From Camelus bactrianus (taxonomy: Eukaryota > Chordata > Mammalia > Artiodactyla > Camelidae), in NCBI RefSeq assembly GCF_048773025.1, contig NC_133574.1:9441501-9505500 (forward strand): a DNA stretch of 64,000 bases, written 5' to 3'. Numbering within the stretch: the first letter of the stretch is position 1; every line of letters starts with the position of its first letter. Of this stretch, positions 23,421 to 35,776 are shown one piece after another. Below the pieces are notes generated by a model. The model had not been told where the DNA came from. It searched no databases and was given only the letters and a program-made list of their open reading frames with translations. The translations under genes and the position numbers were made by a program.

Positions 23421-24814
23421 TGAAGAGAGGCCTTACCCAGGTTTTGAAGAGCCCCAGAATCAGATGTTGGAATGGGGTGGTTTATCAGCCTTGTTTATCT
23501 GCAGGGAAATTTGAGCTCCATCCAGATGTTGATTCCTTCAGTAAAACTCAGGAATAAGTCACAAGGGTCAGTGCTGATTAGCAGTTATCTAGGGCTTGAC
23601 TCAAAATAGACTGCGCGGGGTGTAGGGTTGGTAGATGGGACCCTCCCTCTCGAAGTTAGCAGTCTTCTAGCACTAGAGGCCCCAGATGAGGATTACATCC
23701 TCATCTGCAGTAATGGAGGTTGTGGGAAACACACTGAGAAGGGAGGGATGTGGTGGCTGTAACTCATTACAGAAGCTAGGACCCTTGCCTGGCTCTTGTG
23801 TAGAAGAGTTTCGCCTAGGGTAGGGCAGCAGTTATCAAAGTGTGTCTGAGGCCCCTGAGGTGCAAGACTATTTTCGTAGAAACGCCGGGATGTCAAATGT
23901 CTTTTGCACACTCTTGCTCTTCTGAGTTCTTGTGGGGTTTTCCAGGGAAAACCTGGCCTGTGATATCACAAAACAGGAATGCAGAGGCAGATAGGAGAAT
24001 TCAGCTCTCAACAGTCCAAAAGAGATTTGCAGAAATTAAAATCACTGCTATTCTTCCCACTAATGATTTTTGTTTTGAAAAAGAGACTTATTTTTTGTTT
24101 AGGAGTATTAATCGTAACATGTAGTAGGTTGTTAATATTTTTAAGTGAATTCATACACTTTTTTAAGTTCTTATTTAACTTCTAACACACAATATTTTGA
24201 TAGATTTAGCTCACATAAATAGCAGCCTTTTGGAGTTCTCAGTAATTGTTAAGAGTGTATATGGTTCTGTAGACCAAGAAGTTTGAAAGCCCCTGGAGAA
24301 CGGGTGCTCAGGTGCTAGTCAGGTGCTTAGCAGTGTTAGACGGATGCCAAGATGTCTTCCGCAGCTGCTCCTGGACTCGAAGTAATTGGCCACATGGAGA
24401 TGGGTGGGCAGTGCCTCCACTTTAAAAACCAGAAGCTGCTGAACGTGTCTGGAGTCTAGGCCATGTGCTGTGCAGGGTTTCCTGTTCTATCTGTTATATC
24501 GAAGCTGGGATTCCTGTGCAGAGGCCTGGCCCTGAAGACCCAATCTCCTTTGCTCCCTGCCAGGTAACTTCTGTGTGATATCAACCCTCCAGAGGGCTTT
24601 AGCCACCATAGGAACTTCTGCATCCACATTGCCTTCCTTCTGAAAACCCTGCTGAAGATGGAGGAGTCGGTACTGGTGCTCCCCCCTTGGGGCCACCTCT
24701 ACCAATGGAGGAGCCCCAACATCAACCAGGTCCAGATTCTCTGGTCCGACTTCTTTGATCTCCCAAGTCTCAACAGAAACATCCCTGACATTGAGTATGA
24801 GTAGTTCATTGCAG
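23066..24814 (+). pseudogene. POFUT2: POFUT2 unprocessed pseudogene, exons 1-2
   Basis: POFUT2 is the ER enzyme that adds O-fucose to thrombospondin type 1 repeats. Exon 1 (about 23066-23171) keeps the ATG and, in a shifted frame, FWPGQSAADILSGAS followed by SHR, close to the family's mature N-terminus. It ends at a GT donor (23172). Exon 2 (24564-24814) follows a CAG acceptor and reads [34 protein letters not shown], and [18 protein letters not shown] before FIA and a GTGAGG donor. About 70% of exon 2 residues match my memory of human POFUT2. The frame change in exon 1, TAG at 23113, TAA at 24565 and TAG at 24802 make it non-functional. Introns are retained, so it is not a retrocopy. I see no further exons downstream; an L1 follows at 25.3 kb. 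Confidence 0.85.
23826..24295 (+). repeat. hAT-Charlie-type element in the POFUT2-copy intron
   Basis: It begins CAGCAGTTATCAAAGTGTG and ends AAGTTTGAAAGCCCCTG, which are imperfect inverted termini of the hAT-Charlie CAGNGGTTCTCAAA type. Internal blocks 'gaggcccctgaggtgcaaga', 'cagataggagaattcagctc' and 'aaaagagatttgcagaaatt' match the ends of an autonomous Charlie transposase gene joined across a large internal deletion. The copy is therefore a short internally deleted relative. No 8-bp target duplication is visible. Confidence 0.7.
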
Positions 24815-25282
24815 GTGAGGTGGTGGTCATTTAACTGGAGACAGGTGGTCATTGTTCTGGTTCCGATCTGAACATCGGGCCATCTTGCTTTGGGCTTGTT
24901 GGTCTGCTTAGGGGCCCTGCTCATGTTTCCCACACTGCAGGTAAATTTGCTGTTCCCATAGTTTTTCTCGGGATATCGATTTGAATTGTATGAGCTCTAT
25001 GTCCCCTCCCCTCTGAAAATCCTGGCCTCCTGGTGAGATGGAGCGTGACAAAGAGGCCACTGCCACAGAGGCCTTGTCCCAGCAGGACTCGCTCCCTGTG
25101 CAGCCAGGGCCATTCTTTCCTGTAGGAAAACACGATGTGTGTGTAGCATGGGCCACATGCTGCAGAAGACATGTAACTGCCCATTCAGTATAATTTGGTC
25201 CTGCTCAAGATTCCCATTTTAATTTTTGTAAGAGGGAAGGGTTGAAGATTTTCTTTGAATAAAGGTATTTAGAACTTATCAT
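24815..25282. other. Sequence downstream of POFUT2-copy exon 2
   Basis: It would be intron 2 of the copied gene. I find no trace of exon 3 here. Confidence 0.4.
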
Positions 25283-26560
25283 TCTTTTTTAATTTTTAAT
25301 TGAAATGTGGTTGATTTACAATGTTTTGTGAGTTTCAGATATACAGCTGTTTTGTTAGTTTCAGGTATAAAGCATAGTGATTCAGTTGTACATATACATA
25401 GTCTATTCTTTTTCAGGTTCTTTTCCATTATAGGTTTCAAGATACTGAATATTGTTCCCTGTGTTCTACAGTGAATCCTTGTTGTTTGTCTGTTTTACAT
25501 ATAGTAATTTGTATCTGTTAATCCCAAACTCCTGTTTGTTTTCTAAGTCTGTGAGTCTGTTTTTGTTTGATAAATAATTTCATTTGTATCATTTTTGAAA
25601 ATTCCACATATAAGTGATATCATATGATACTTGTCTTTGTCTGACTTATTTCACTTAGTGTGATAATCTCCAGGTCCATCCATGTTGCTGTAAGTGGCAT
25701 TATTTCCTTCTTTGTTACGACTGAGAAATATTCTGTTATATCTAAATACCACATCTTTATCCAGTCATCTGTCAGTGGATGTTTATGTTGCTTCTATGTC
25801 TTGGCCATTGCAAACAGTGCTGCATTGAACATTGTGGTGCAGGTATCTTTTGGAATTAAGGTTCCCTCTGGATATATGACCAGGAGTGGGATTGCTGGAT
25901 CAAGTGATAAGTCTTTTTTATTTATTTATTTATTTTTTTGTCTTTTGAGGAATCTCCATACTGTTTTCCACAGTGGCTGCACCAAACTACATTCCCATCA
26001 ACAATGTAGGAGGGTTCCCTTTTTTCCACAGCCTCTCCTGCATTTATGGTTTGTGGATTTTTGAATACTGGCCATTCTGACTGGTGTTAGATGATAACTT
26101 ACTCTAGTTTTGCTTTGCATTTCTCTCATAATAGAGCAACATTGAGCATTTTTTTAATATGCCTATTGGCCATTTGTGTGTCTTCATTGGAGAATTGCTT
26201 GTTTAGTTGTTCTGCCCATTTTTGGATTTGGTTGTTTATTTTTTTCTTATTAAGTTGTATGAAATATTTATATAGTCTAGAAATTAAGCCATGGTCATTC
26301 TCATTTTTGCGAATATTTCCTCCCATTCCATAGGTTGTCTTTTAGTTTTGCTTATGGTTTCTATTGCTGTGCAAAAGCTTATACGTTTAATTAGGTCTCA
26401 TTTGTTTATTTTGGCTTTCAATACTGTCGCTAGGGTAGATTACCCTAGGAAAACATTGCTGTGATATATGTCAAATAATGTTTTGCCTGTTTTCTTGTAA
26501 GAAGTTTATAGTGTCCTGTCTAATGTTTAAGACTTTAAGCCATTTTGAGTTTGTTTCTTT
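25283..26560 (-). mobile_element. L1 LINE 3' end, reverse orientation
   Basis: The plus strand reads as the reverse complement of an artiodactyl L1: the 3' UTR ('ttgatttacaatgttttgtg', 'gattcagttgtacatataca', 'aatcccaaactcctg') and then ORF2 ('ggtccatccatgttgctg', 'gggattgctggatcaag', 'ggctgcaccaaactacattc', 'gcctattggccatttgtgtg'). It is 5' truncated and decayed. Confidence 0.85.
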
Positions 26561-28034
26561 TGGGTTTTTTTTTTTTTTTTGTGACTCTATTGTACGCTTT
26601 TGATTACTGGTTACCTTATTTTTCAACTCTATCAACCCATTACTATATCTATTTCCTTTAGACTGATAATCACGTAGGCTCCAACACATCCTAAGAATAA
26701 TTTAGAAAAAAAAGAAAGAAAAAAAATTATATTTTCTTGCTCCCCTCTACCATTCCCACCTTTTTTTATTTTGATGTCCTTTTTCTTTTTCACATCTTCA
26801 TGTTTATTCTCTTGTAACACGTTATTGCATTTCCAGCTATGGTTTTCCTGTTTCTATAGCATCCTACTTCCTTTCTGTTTAGAATAGAACCTTTTAATGT
26901 CTCTGTTAGGTTCAATATTGCTGAGTTATCTCCCCTCCCACCCCCACGCCTCTGAATCCTCAGTTCAGGAAAGCCAAACCATTTTAGCCTTCATCAGTTC
27001 TGGGAAAGCAATCTTCAGATTGGGAAAAAAATTGAAAAATAATATTCTGTGTGTTGTTTTCTACCCTTGCCCATAGATGAGAAACTTCTGAAGGTGGAGA
27101 AAAAAAGTTGGAGGCGGGGAACACAAAGTCTTTTCTCCTTTTGCTCCTGAAGAAATGATTGATTTTGTAATTAATGATAATGCCCTTTATATTGGTGAGA
27201 TCGAGATTCCACAGCTTCAGCACCTGTGAATAACCAGCTGGGAGAAAGCTCTCCAGGGCCCCTGCAGTGGGAAAGGCAGCCCCTCTGAGCACCTGTTCTG
27301 TATTCTTCCTGCCTCCACACGGGTTCCTGAGGCACCGTGCAGGACGATGCAGTTACCCGAGGTGGAGGACGGGAGACCCCTGCTGGGTGGCGAGCCACAG
27401 GAGCCCTCACTTGAAGGACAAAGTGAAGAGTAGTGGGGCGGGCGTAGGAATAGAGGATGGTTGAGACCCAGGATGGTGTCTTGGAGTCCAGCAGGCGAGG
27501 CTGGCGGGGCAGATGGGGCCATGGGGCATGGGCAGTCCTTGAGGGATCTGAAGCAAAGATAGGAACCAAGAGACTGGATTCGTGTGGGGGTACAGCGCCC
27601 CCTGGAGGCCGCGGGGCAGCGCAGTGAGCCCTGAGGGAGCGGGCACTTCCCCAAAGCTGGGTTGACAGGTCACAACCAACTCACTGGGGACCAAGAGGCA
27701 CTGAGTTATTTTTAACTTTTTGTCCCTCTTCCTGGAAAAGAAACTGCTGCCTGTTTAATAGCCTCTGTCATTAGTGAGAATTAAAGACATGAAGCAAGAT
27801 TGCCTCAAAAGTCATCCATTGTGTAGTTGTTAATAAGGGTCAAATGCAGACTTGAATAGATGAAATGAAACATTCATCAGAGGATTTTAAAATCCTTTAA
27901 AATAAAAATTCTTGCTGCCTTTGTTCTTCATTTCAGGGTTCACTTGGTGATAATAATAGTAACCAAAGTAATAGCAAACCCTTACAGAACTCTGTCCTGC
28001 TGTTCCAGGAACGCTGTGTTCACGACAATCCAAT
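26561..28034. other. Intergenic, T-rich then mixed; no gene
   Basis: A poly-T run (about 26563-26580) and a T/C-rich block to about 26930 may belong to another old repeat. From 27160 the sequence is GC-richer with chance frames, including 27171-27569 and 27217-27654 on the minus strand. No domain was recognised. Confidence 0.4.
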
Positions 28035-28155
28035 GAGTTGGCACCACTGTGAGTTCCACTTTAAAGGTAAGGACATTCACTAATCACACGGCTAATAAAT
28101 GGCAGAGCTGGGACTTGAACCCAAGCTGTCTGGCCCCAGAGCCCCCTTTCAGCCC
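28035..28155 (-). repeat. MIR SINE fragment (reverse)
   Basis: The run 'ggctaataaatggcagagct' followed by 'gggacttgaacccaagctgtc' and 'tggccccagagccc' is the reversed MIR segment found at many loci. Confidence 0.7.
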
Positions 28156-28174
28156 CTTCACTGCAGCTCATCAC

Positions 28175-28345
28175 TTGGCATGCCCGACACAGGGCAGCAT
28201 TTAAGAGCAGTGTGTCCTTGGCCAAGTTTGCTTCACCGCTTGGTCTCTACTTCCTAATCTGTAGAATGGGGGTGTGGGCAGTGAACTCTGTGAGCTCAGT
28301 TGTCATTTCCTCCAGCTCTGATATTCTACTGCTTTGGGTTAATTT
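28175..28345 (+). repeat. MIR SINE fragment
   Basis: Reads 'atttaagagcagtgtgtcc', 'ttggccaagtttgcttcacc', 'tcctaatctgtagaatggggg' in MIR order, forward orientation. Adjacent to the reversed MIR at 28035. Confidence 0.5.
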
Positions 28346-30160
28346 AGTAAGTATTCAAGCCCCTTTATGGCCCACTCATGGGCTGACGCTTTGCTAGGCC
28401 CTGGGTTACGGAGCAAACTAAGATCAGCCTGCTTCTCCCAGGAGCCTGTGTCCCTCCATGGGAAACAGCTGCGAGGCCCAGGCTCCCTCACTGGCAGTTG
28501 GGGTCTGGGCAGGAAAGCCTGATAGGAGATGATGGAGGCAGATTTCCTCCGGGAACAGTGGTGGCCACACAGCTCTCAGGATCGGGAGCCTCTGTCCAGA
28601 CTTCAGAAAGGGGGATCCTCATGAGGCCAGTTGTCCCCCAACCTAAGCCCTCAGGACAAAGATCCAGCCATCCCGCCAGTGTCACCGTGGAGCCAGTCCA
28701 TCCTCATCACTGTGCCCCTGTGCACCTTTGTCCTGGGGCCTCTCTTCCCCCTATACCCAGAAGACTCTTCTCCCTCTCTTCTCTGAGTGTCCCGTCATTT
28801 CACCCTTGGTCCCTGCTTCCTGGGCAACCATCTCTGGAGTTGAAGCTTTGCCCCCTCACAACCCCCGTTTGATCAGGAGCCTGGGTTGACCTCCTTGTGC
28901 TCACTTTCCACCTTCAGATCATTGCTCCTCCTCTCTTGGGAGCACCTGGAAAACCCAGATCCTTTCCTAGCGGTGCCTGCCTCCCTGTCCTCCGTGCTCA
29001 TCTGCCTCAGTCAGGAGCACCTGGACCACCACCTCTGTATTGCCTTGCCTCCTACCATCAAGACGTCAAAGCTGATTCTCCCTCCACCACCCAGTATGGT
29101 CATTTTAGGGTCTTCTCCATCAGCCTGAGCCAGCCACCCCCCATTCACTCTACCCATGAGCTCATACCAGGGCCTAACTCCACCCCAGGTCCATGCTCTC
29201 TCCTTTAAGTGCCCACATCTAGCCATCCAGCTACTTCACCACTGGCCTCCCTGGCCCTCCTTCACCCTCACTGGGGCATCATGGGCTGACTCCTCTGCTT
29301 TCCTGCCTGTCCATATTCCTCTTACTTCCATTTCCCCACCTTCTAGCTCTGCATCCACAGTCAGCACTCTCTTTATGACAAACAAAACTCCCTTGACCCT
29401 TGATCTTTTCAGTTCCTCACCAGGCCGACTTCCATCTCGGTTCACCCAGCTCTATTTGTTCTGAGCCTGCAAGCAGAAGGCTCTCCCAGCACAGATTTCT
29501 AAGACTACAAATCAATGCCCACCATGTTGCCACTGCCAGGTAATCCTCCAGGCTTTCTCTAGTGAGCACATTTCCCCACTTATCACTCAGTGGTGTCAAC
29601 ATTCTCTGCTCTCTGCACACCTCTATCCTTCCCTCTGTCTCTTCCCCGACTCCCAGCAGATGGCCTTGCCTCCTGCTTCAGAGAGAATGGCATGTTACTG
29701 GAAAGGAACTCGCTCACCTGCAGCAGATCTGCTCACCTCACCTTTTCTCTGTCCCTCACCCACCTGGACTCTAGCTGTAGTTGTTCATAATTTGGTGAGT
29801 TTAGTTGACATATATATATACACATTTAAAAGCATAGCACACTATAGGCTACCTTCTAGGGCTTACTTTATTCATTTAAAATTGAGTGTATGATTCATCC
29901 ACTTCGCTGCATGTACCTGCAGCTCATTTGTTTTAACTGATCTTAAATGTTGTGTGTGTGAAAGTAACACAAGACAAGGGTAAACCAGGATTCAGGATGC
30001 TGGTTACTTCCTGTGAGAAGAGGCCAAGAGCAGGATAGGGAAAGAGGACACAGTATGTCACTGTCAATAGTCCTGTTCTGATGCTGGGTGATACGTTCAC
30101 AACTGTTTCTTATAATATTAATTTTAATACATAAATACCTCTGACAGGCACCTAAGGTGA
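28346..30160. other. C/T-rich intergenic sequence, no gene
   Basis: A long C/T-rich stretch with several 65-124-codon frames. It may include old L2-like pieces (28700-29790), but I cannot confirm them. No protein domain was recognised. Confidence 0.35.
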
Positions 30161-30164
30161 GAAT

Positions 30165-30450
30165 GTGTCATGAACCAAGACATACAATGGGTAATATTAC
30201 ATCATTATTGTTATGTAATCTTGTTATAAAATATATTAATCATAATCTTACATTATGTGTTATGTGTTATATATTATATAGATGCATGAATTATATACTA
30301 TGTATATAAACTCCTACATATATATTATATAATATCTGCTAATAAATAAACAGAACAAAATATGCTAGTATATCTACTATTCTGTATTATTTAATAAATA
30401 ATAACATACTATATCCTGTTATATGACATGGCACATAATCTTTAATAAAA
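30165..30450. repeat. AT-rich low-complexity block
   Basis: Dense TATA, ATTATAT and TAATAAATA motifs without a fixed period. Simple AT-rich sequence. Confidence 0.6.
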
Positions 30451-32879
30451 TAAGAAATCTGTCACTATATATAATGGTAATTAATAAAATTAAATAAAAA
30501 CGCCCGCATCTTTTAACGCCAACACCACTCCAGCTGTCACTGTCTTTTCTCTTCCCTTTCATGGTCCCGGTCCTCACAGTGCTATCCGTTCCCGCTTTCA
30601 TCTCCTTATCCTGAAGCTTCCTCCTCCTCCTCCCATCCCATGCTGCCTTCTGCCCCGTGGTCCCTCTAGTCACCAGCGGCCTCTGGGGCACTGATTTCCG
30701 GGCATGGTCTCGGGCCCCAGCTCACCTGCCTGTCGGCCACCACTGCCACCGTTGGTGGGGGTGGGGTGGGGGCAGAGTGCACCTCTTGTCCTGGAAGAGA
30801 ACACAGCACAGACTCAGTGACCAGCAGCAGGTGTGGCGGGGACCTGCAGGACTGAGGGGAGAGCCAGGCTGTCTGAATCCAGACCTGGGGCACTTAGGGT
30901 GTGAAGAAGCCCGTTCCTCACTACCCCTGAATTGAGGCAAACACCCTCAGGTGAGTTAAAGTGCTTATGACCCCGGTCTGTTGGCTGGAATGGACAAACG
31001 GGCCCCTAAGGGGAGGGTACTTGATGTTCCTGTCCCCACCAAGGCCCTAAGGGCTGGCGGGGAACCAGGCTGGGCACTCCACTGGACCCAGTGCCCCCTC
31101 CGGGGTGGGGCCTTCTGGAACAAGCAAAAAGCCCTCGGTCTGTGAGGTGAATGGGGCAGTGAGGGAGCATCTCTGCAGCGAGTCAATTGACGTCAGGGCC
31201 TGTGGGATCCATTTTTATGGCCACATCGAGCCTCAGCAGAAACCACAGCAGGAGTGGACTCCTGTCTCTCCAGCTCTCATCCTCGTGTCTGATTGCCAGG
31301 ATTCAGAACCTATCCCCTGGGGTGCTAGGACAGTTATAGGCAGAGGCAGCTTGGGGAGGCCTCAAGAGGGCGGTACTGGCCTTCCTGCCAACACAATTAC
31401 ACGAAGATCAAACAATCAATCGATGGGAAGAAAATAAGAACCATGGTCACATCTGGACACCAAGCTTAGACGTGGTGCATGGGTGACATTTATCGACAAC
31501 CCAGTGATGTTCTGTCCAGAGCTAGAGGCCAGGACAGCAAACAGGGAGTGGCACTAAGGAGCATCATGGTGCAGAGGCTGGACTGGGGGCCTGCAGGCTC
31601 CTCCCAGGAGGAGCCTCAGTGTTTGGGAGGTGGTTCACATGCCTCCTTCGTGTCACCAGCAAGTGATGCCACCTGCTGAAAATCAGCTGTAATCCTGAGC
31701 CGGGTCATCCCTGGGTGATATGATAAAGGCTCCTACAAGAAGGGGCACCAGATGGACAGTGAACCAACCAACAGGCAGATGAGTTTCCCGCCTGTGTTTA
31801 TCCTGTTTTCATAGCCAAGAATGAGGAGAGAGTTGCATGGCTCACCATGAATATTTTAACAACTTGAGAGGGTTCCATGTCTCACTGCAATTCAGTGTCA
31901 CCTGGAGGAATTCAGACGGTGTTTAGACCCAGGGGAGGCTAACGGCCTCTCAGTTCCTCATCATCCTGGCAAACCCACCAGCCCTCTATGGCCAGAAATT
32001 GGCAAGTGCCCTCCCTTGTTATAACGAAACCCTTCCCACTCACATCTGTGGTGAGCTTTTGTTTTTTTAATTAATGGGAATGAAGATACCTTACAGTCTC
32101 CTCAGGCCTTGCCTTAGGGATTCTGCACTTAGTCCCCGGCAAGGGGGCCCGCTGCCCTGGGTCCTGCACTACAGAAGGTCCCCCTGGCCCTGACACTTCC
32201 TCTGGCCACGCCCTCCATGGGGTGGAGTCAGCAGGGCCAAGGGGACACGGTCATTGGCTCCATCCCGTGCTCTGGAAACCCAGGACCCCGAATGCCTTGC
32301 CTCTGCAGCCCCTGACCCATTTCTAGGTCATGCACCGGCTCTCCCCAGATTTCAGATTCCCAGGACTCATAGAGAGGCCAAAGGGCAGCTGTTTGCATGG
32401 AGGGTATAGGCCGAGCACAGACGTGAATTCTGAGTGTCCCCCTTTGCACATCCAAGGCCCCTTGTGACAAGGGATGGACCCAGCATTTGGAAGAAAAGGG
32501 TCAGGCTAGTGATCAGAGACTTGGAATCAGCTCTCCCCACACACTCACTTTCTTTGCAGGACTCTCCTGAGTCTGGGAATTCTAAATTTGAACCTGGCCT
32601 TCCCCCTTATAATGAATGTATATTTGTAAAGGCAGGAATTTAGAACCTACTGCACTTAAAATGTTTAGATATATAGGATGTGAGCTCCCAGGTATGTTCT
32701 GGCCCTGCACTTCCAAAGGTCCAGAGCAGTTATGTTGGCTCTGCTGAGACTGTAAGTGGCAAAGACCATCTCCAGAGAGGAGGGGCTCCTGCTTCACGCT
32801 CCGAAGTCAGGATCTTCTGAGCGGATAAAACAATGGACACTGAGACCCTCAATTGTAAATTGATTTAGAATAACGCCAA
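30451..32879. other. Intergenic, no gene recognised
   Basis: Mixed to GC-rich sequence with short frames on both strands. No repeat or coding motif that I can support. Confidence 0.4.
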
Positions 32880-33150
32880 AGGTGTGTATGATGTGTCTGT
32901 GTGCACGCGCGCACCTGGGGATGTGTGTGGTACATGACTGTGACTGTGTGTGTGTGTGTGCGCTCGCGCCTGGGGATGTATGTGGTTGTGTGTATGTTAT
33001 GTGCGTGTTTGAGCCTGAGGACGTGTGTAGTTGTTTGTATGGTATGTGCGTGTGTGGTACATGAGTCCATGTGTGTGTGCGCGTGGGGATGTATGTGAAG
33101 CAGAGCCAGTGTCTGCACATGTGTTTGTGTGTACGTGCATGCATTAGTTT
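32880..33150. repeat. GT-rich minisatellite with GCGC segments
   Basis: About four imperfect units, each carrying a 'cctggggatgtgtgtgg'-like core (near 32920, 32970, 33015, 33080), separated by TG runs and short alternating CG parts such as 'gtgcacgcgcgcac' and 'gcgctcgcgcc'. Unit length is roughly 50-70 bp. Alternating purine-pyrimidine sequence of this type is prone to form Z-DNA. Confidence 0.65.
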
Positions 33151-33289
33151 TGTAGAAGCTGTCCTTTAGAATTCTGAAGTAGTAAAAATTGTGTGATGTC
33201 CTTTGCTGTATAATTCAAAATTAAAATAATATTCAATCACCAGAAATTTATTCCCCAACAGATTCTGATTTTTTTTTTCCATATTGATT

Positions 33290-33410
33290 ATGTCTTCATT
33301 TTACTGATGAGGAAACTGTAGCTTAGAGATGTTAAATGACTCAACCAAGGGCATGGAGCTCACGAGCCCAGGGCCAATACGCAGTCCAAGCCATGCTGTT
33401 CCAGAGTCCT
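33290..33410 (-). repeat. MIR SINE fragment (reverse)
   Basis: The run 'cattttactgatgaggaaac', 'tgtagcttagagatgttaaa' and 'tgactcaaccaagggcat' is the reversed MIR core. Confidence 0.65.
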
Positions 33411-34145
33411 GGAGCCCTGCTCATGATCACGCATGGCCTCTTGTGGGGGGAACAGATTCTGATGGGCTGTGGCCAGCGTGCAGACTGCCCAAGCCGGGGA
33501 CTCGGGAAGCCGGGCGGGGAGTAACAGACAGCAGACATGAGTGAAGGGCTGCTCAGAAATCAGATAGTTTCCTAGGTCTTCAATGAGTAAGGAGGCTTAC
33601 TACTCATCCTTTATCCCTTTGCTGGTGGCTAAAAGGGACCAAGGCCCAGAAGAGCACTTCTGGGAGCTGCCTGCCAAAACCTGGAAAAGGACTGCGCAGG
33701 ACTGGCTCTGCAGTAGGAGCAGAGGAAGGAAATGTCGCCTCCTGGTGGACATTCTTGGTGATGTCAGTAGGAGGCCTAGCAGCCTTATTATGGAGGTGTC
33801 AGGACAGGGTCCTTGTGGAGGATATTTTTCACGTGGTTTAAAAATCATTGCTTCATATATTGCATCCAATTTGTGGTTTATTTTAGGATGGTATATGTTG
33901 TCTCTGTTACTCCATATTAGCTGGATTGATTACTTTTTTATTGTTAATTTTCTCTTCAATGATTTGGAAGCTATATTGCCTTTTAATGAAAATTCTCTCT
34001 AAATTTTTATAAATCATCTCTAATTTCATAACTTTATATGTAATTGGACCAGTATTTCTATAACAGTCTCAAAAATGAAATAATCTATTAGATCCTGTTC
34101 CTCAATAATGATAAATTTAGCATATTTTACCTCTCTGCTGTTCCA

Positions 34146-34186
<41 letters not shown>

Positions 34187-35305
34187 TCCTCCAGTTACTA
34201 TTTCTTAGACAGTTACTTTCAGTTTGTTACATTAACAATGAAATTATAGGTATAAACTTCTTGGATTTCATTGCTCACTACCACTATTTAATCCCATGTC
34301 TTTCCCACTTTTGAGTTATTTACTTATAGGGATTTTCAAATCACTGGACACATGATTAGCTAAGTTTTTTTGAGCAGTGGGCTTGGAACCCTTACATGTC
34401 TATATGCAGCTTTATGTTCTCCTCCTCAACAACTCTCAGCGTGTTATTGATGGCCCAAGCCATGTTTTAAAATATGGCATTGTTTTTCATCAACAAAAAA
34501 TGTTTTATTGATTTAAAGTGCTGTCTTTTTATGACTGCCTAGTCATGTCTGGTGAATAAAGATTTCCTTAACCTTCCTCCATCTTTTCGCCATAACTCGG
34601 ATTCAATGACATGCATGTTTTCACCATTTCTCAGTTGGGCTTCCGCTTTGACTTCCACTTTAAACCATCACCCCACTCTTTTTATCTATGCTTATTCCTG
34701 AATAAGTGAGGTCTCTATCGGATTAAAGGTGGTTCTTGTCAGAGATATGTGGCTCCTTGTCCAAAGGTCCAAAGGAAGAGAAAAGGAAAGATTCCTGTTT
34801 CTGGTGGTTACATTTTGTCAGCTTAGAGATCTAGTTATCCGTGTGGCTGTGGTGGAATTTGCAATATCTTGGCTCAGAGTTTCCTTTTTCTGGCTTACTA
34901 GGGGAGCCGCATTAGCTGGGGTCACGGCGTTGTGGCCATTGTCAGGATCCCGGGGCTGAGGCAGGTCCTCTCCTCCCTTGTTATTTTGATCTTGCAAACT
35001 GGGTCCCAGCTATGTGAACCCTGCACCAGGCGGCCAGGGTCGCCCCCCAAGTGGCTTGTCCCCAGTTCCTCGGCGTCCCTCACTGCTATCAAATAGCTCC
35101 AGTCAGGGTACAAGCTGGCTTCCACTGCAGTCCTTCCTCCTTCCTCTCCAGGCAGGCCCTCCTTTCCCACTAGTTGGCCCTAAACCTTCTCTCCTGCTCT
35201 ACATACGCTGAAGGAGTTCTTCAGCGTTTATAGCAGGTAGATGGCGCTCTTCTATATTTGGAACCCTTCAGTGCTTGCAGTGGAAATTTAGGTGGAAAGG
35301 AAAAG
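33411..35305. other. Intergenic with a (TG)n microsatellite
   Basis: AT-rich 33.8-34.7 kb, with a pure TG dinucleotide run at about 34149-34184. No gene recognised. The 139-codon frame at 33583 shows no known domain. Confidence 0.45.
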
Positions 35306-35307
35306 CT

Positions 35308-35776
35308 TGGGGGTTCTCCATATCTAGAGGCTCCCTATCCAGCAGATTCAACTAACTGTGGATTGAAAATGTTCGGGAAAAAACAGAAAGTTTCAAAAAG
35401 CAACACTTGAATTTGCCATACACTGGCAACTACTTACATAGCATTCATGTTGTATTAGATACAATGAATAATCTAGAGATGACTTAAAGTACACAGGAGG
35501 ACACAGCAAAAGAGAATATGACAACAAATGTACGTGAATATTCATGTATAACTGAAAAACTGTGCTCTACACTGGAATTTGATGCAACATTGTAAAATGA
35601 CTATAACTCCATAAAACAAAAGTTTGTATATATATATAGAAAATGTACATGGGAGGGTGCACATAAGTTCCATGCAAGTCCTATGCCATTTTATACAAGA
35701 GGTGTCAGCATCCATGGATGTTGACGTCTGGGGGAGTCCTGGAACCAGTGCCCCATGGTTACCAAGGGATGACTGG
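35308..35776 (+). repeat. MER2 (Tigger-related) element split by an L1 tail
   Basis: The left part has 'ctccatatctagaggctcc', 'cagattcaactaactgtgg', 'attgaaaatgttcgggaaaa' and 'gaatttgccatacactgg'. The right part has 'catccatggatgttgacg', 'ggggagtcctggaacc' and 'accaagggatgactgg'. Together they follow the MER2 consensus, a non-autonomous pogo-like DNA transposon. The middle is interrupted at about 35505-35640 by unrelated sequence (see that entry). Confidence 0.8.
35505..35640 (+). repeat. Short L1 3' end inserted in MER2
   Basis: The run 'tgtataactgaaaaactgtg' followed by 'ctctacactggaatttgatg', 'caacattgtaaaatgacta' and 'taactccataaaac' is the terminal part of an artiodactyl L1 3' UTR, with an A/T-rich tail. 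Only the last 130 bp or so were inserted. Confidence 0.7.

Noticed and set aside
24487-24933. 148-codon minus-strand frame
   Set aside because: It is antisense to the POFUT2-copy exon 2. The plus-strand similarity to POFUT2 explains the region.
32880-33150. CRISPR-like repeat array
   Set aside because: Units are degenerate, without constant spacers, and composed of TG/CG simple sequence in a mammalian genome. It is a minisatellite.
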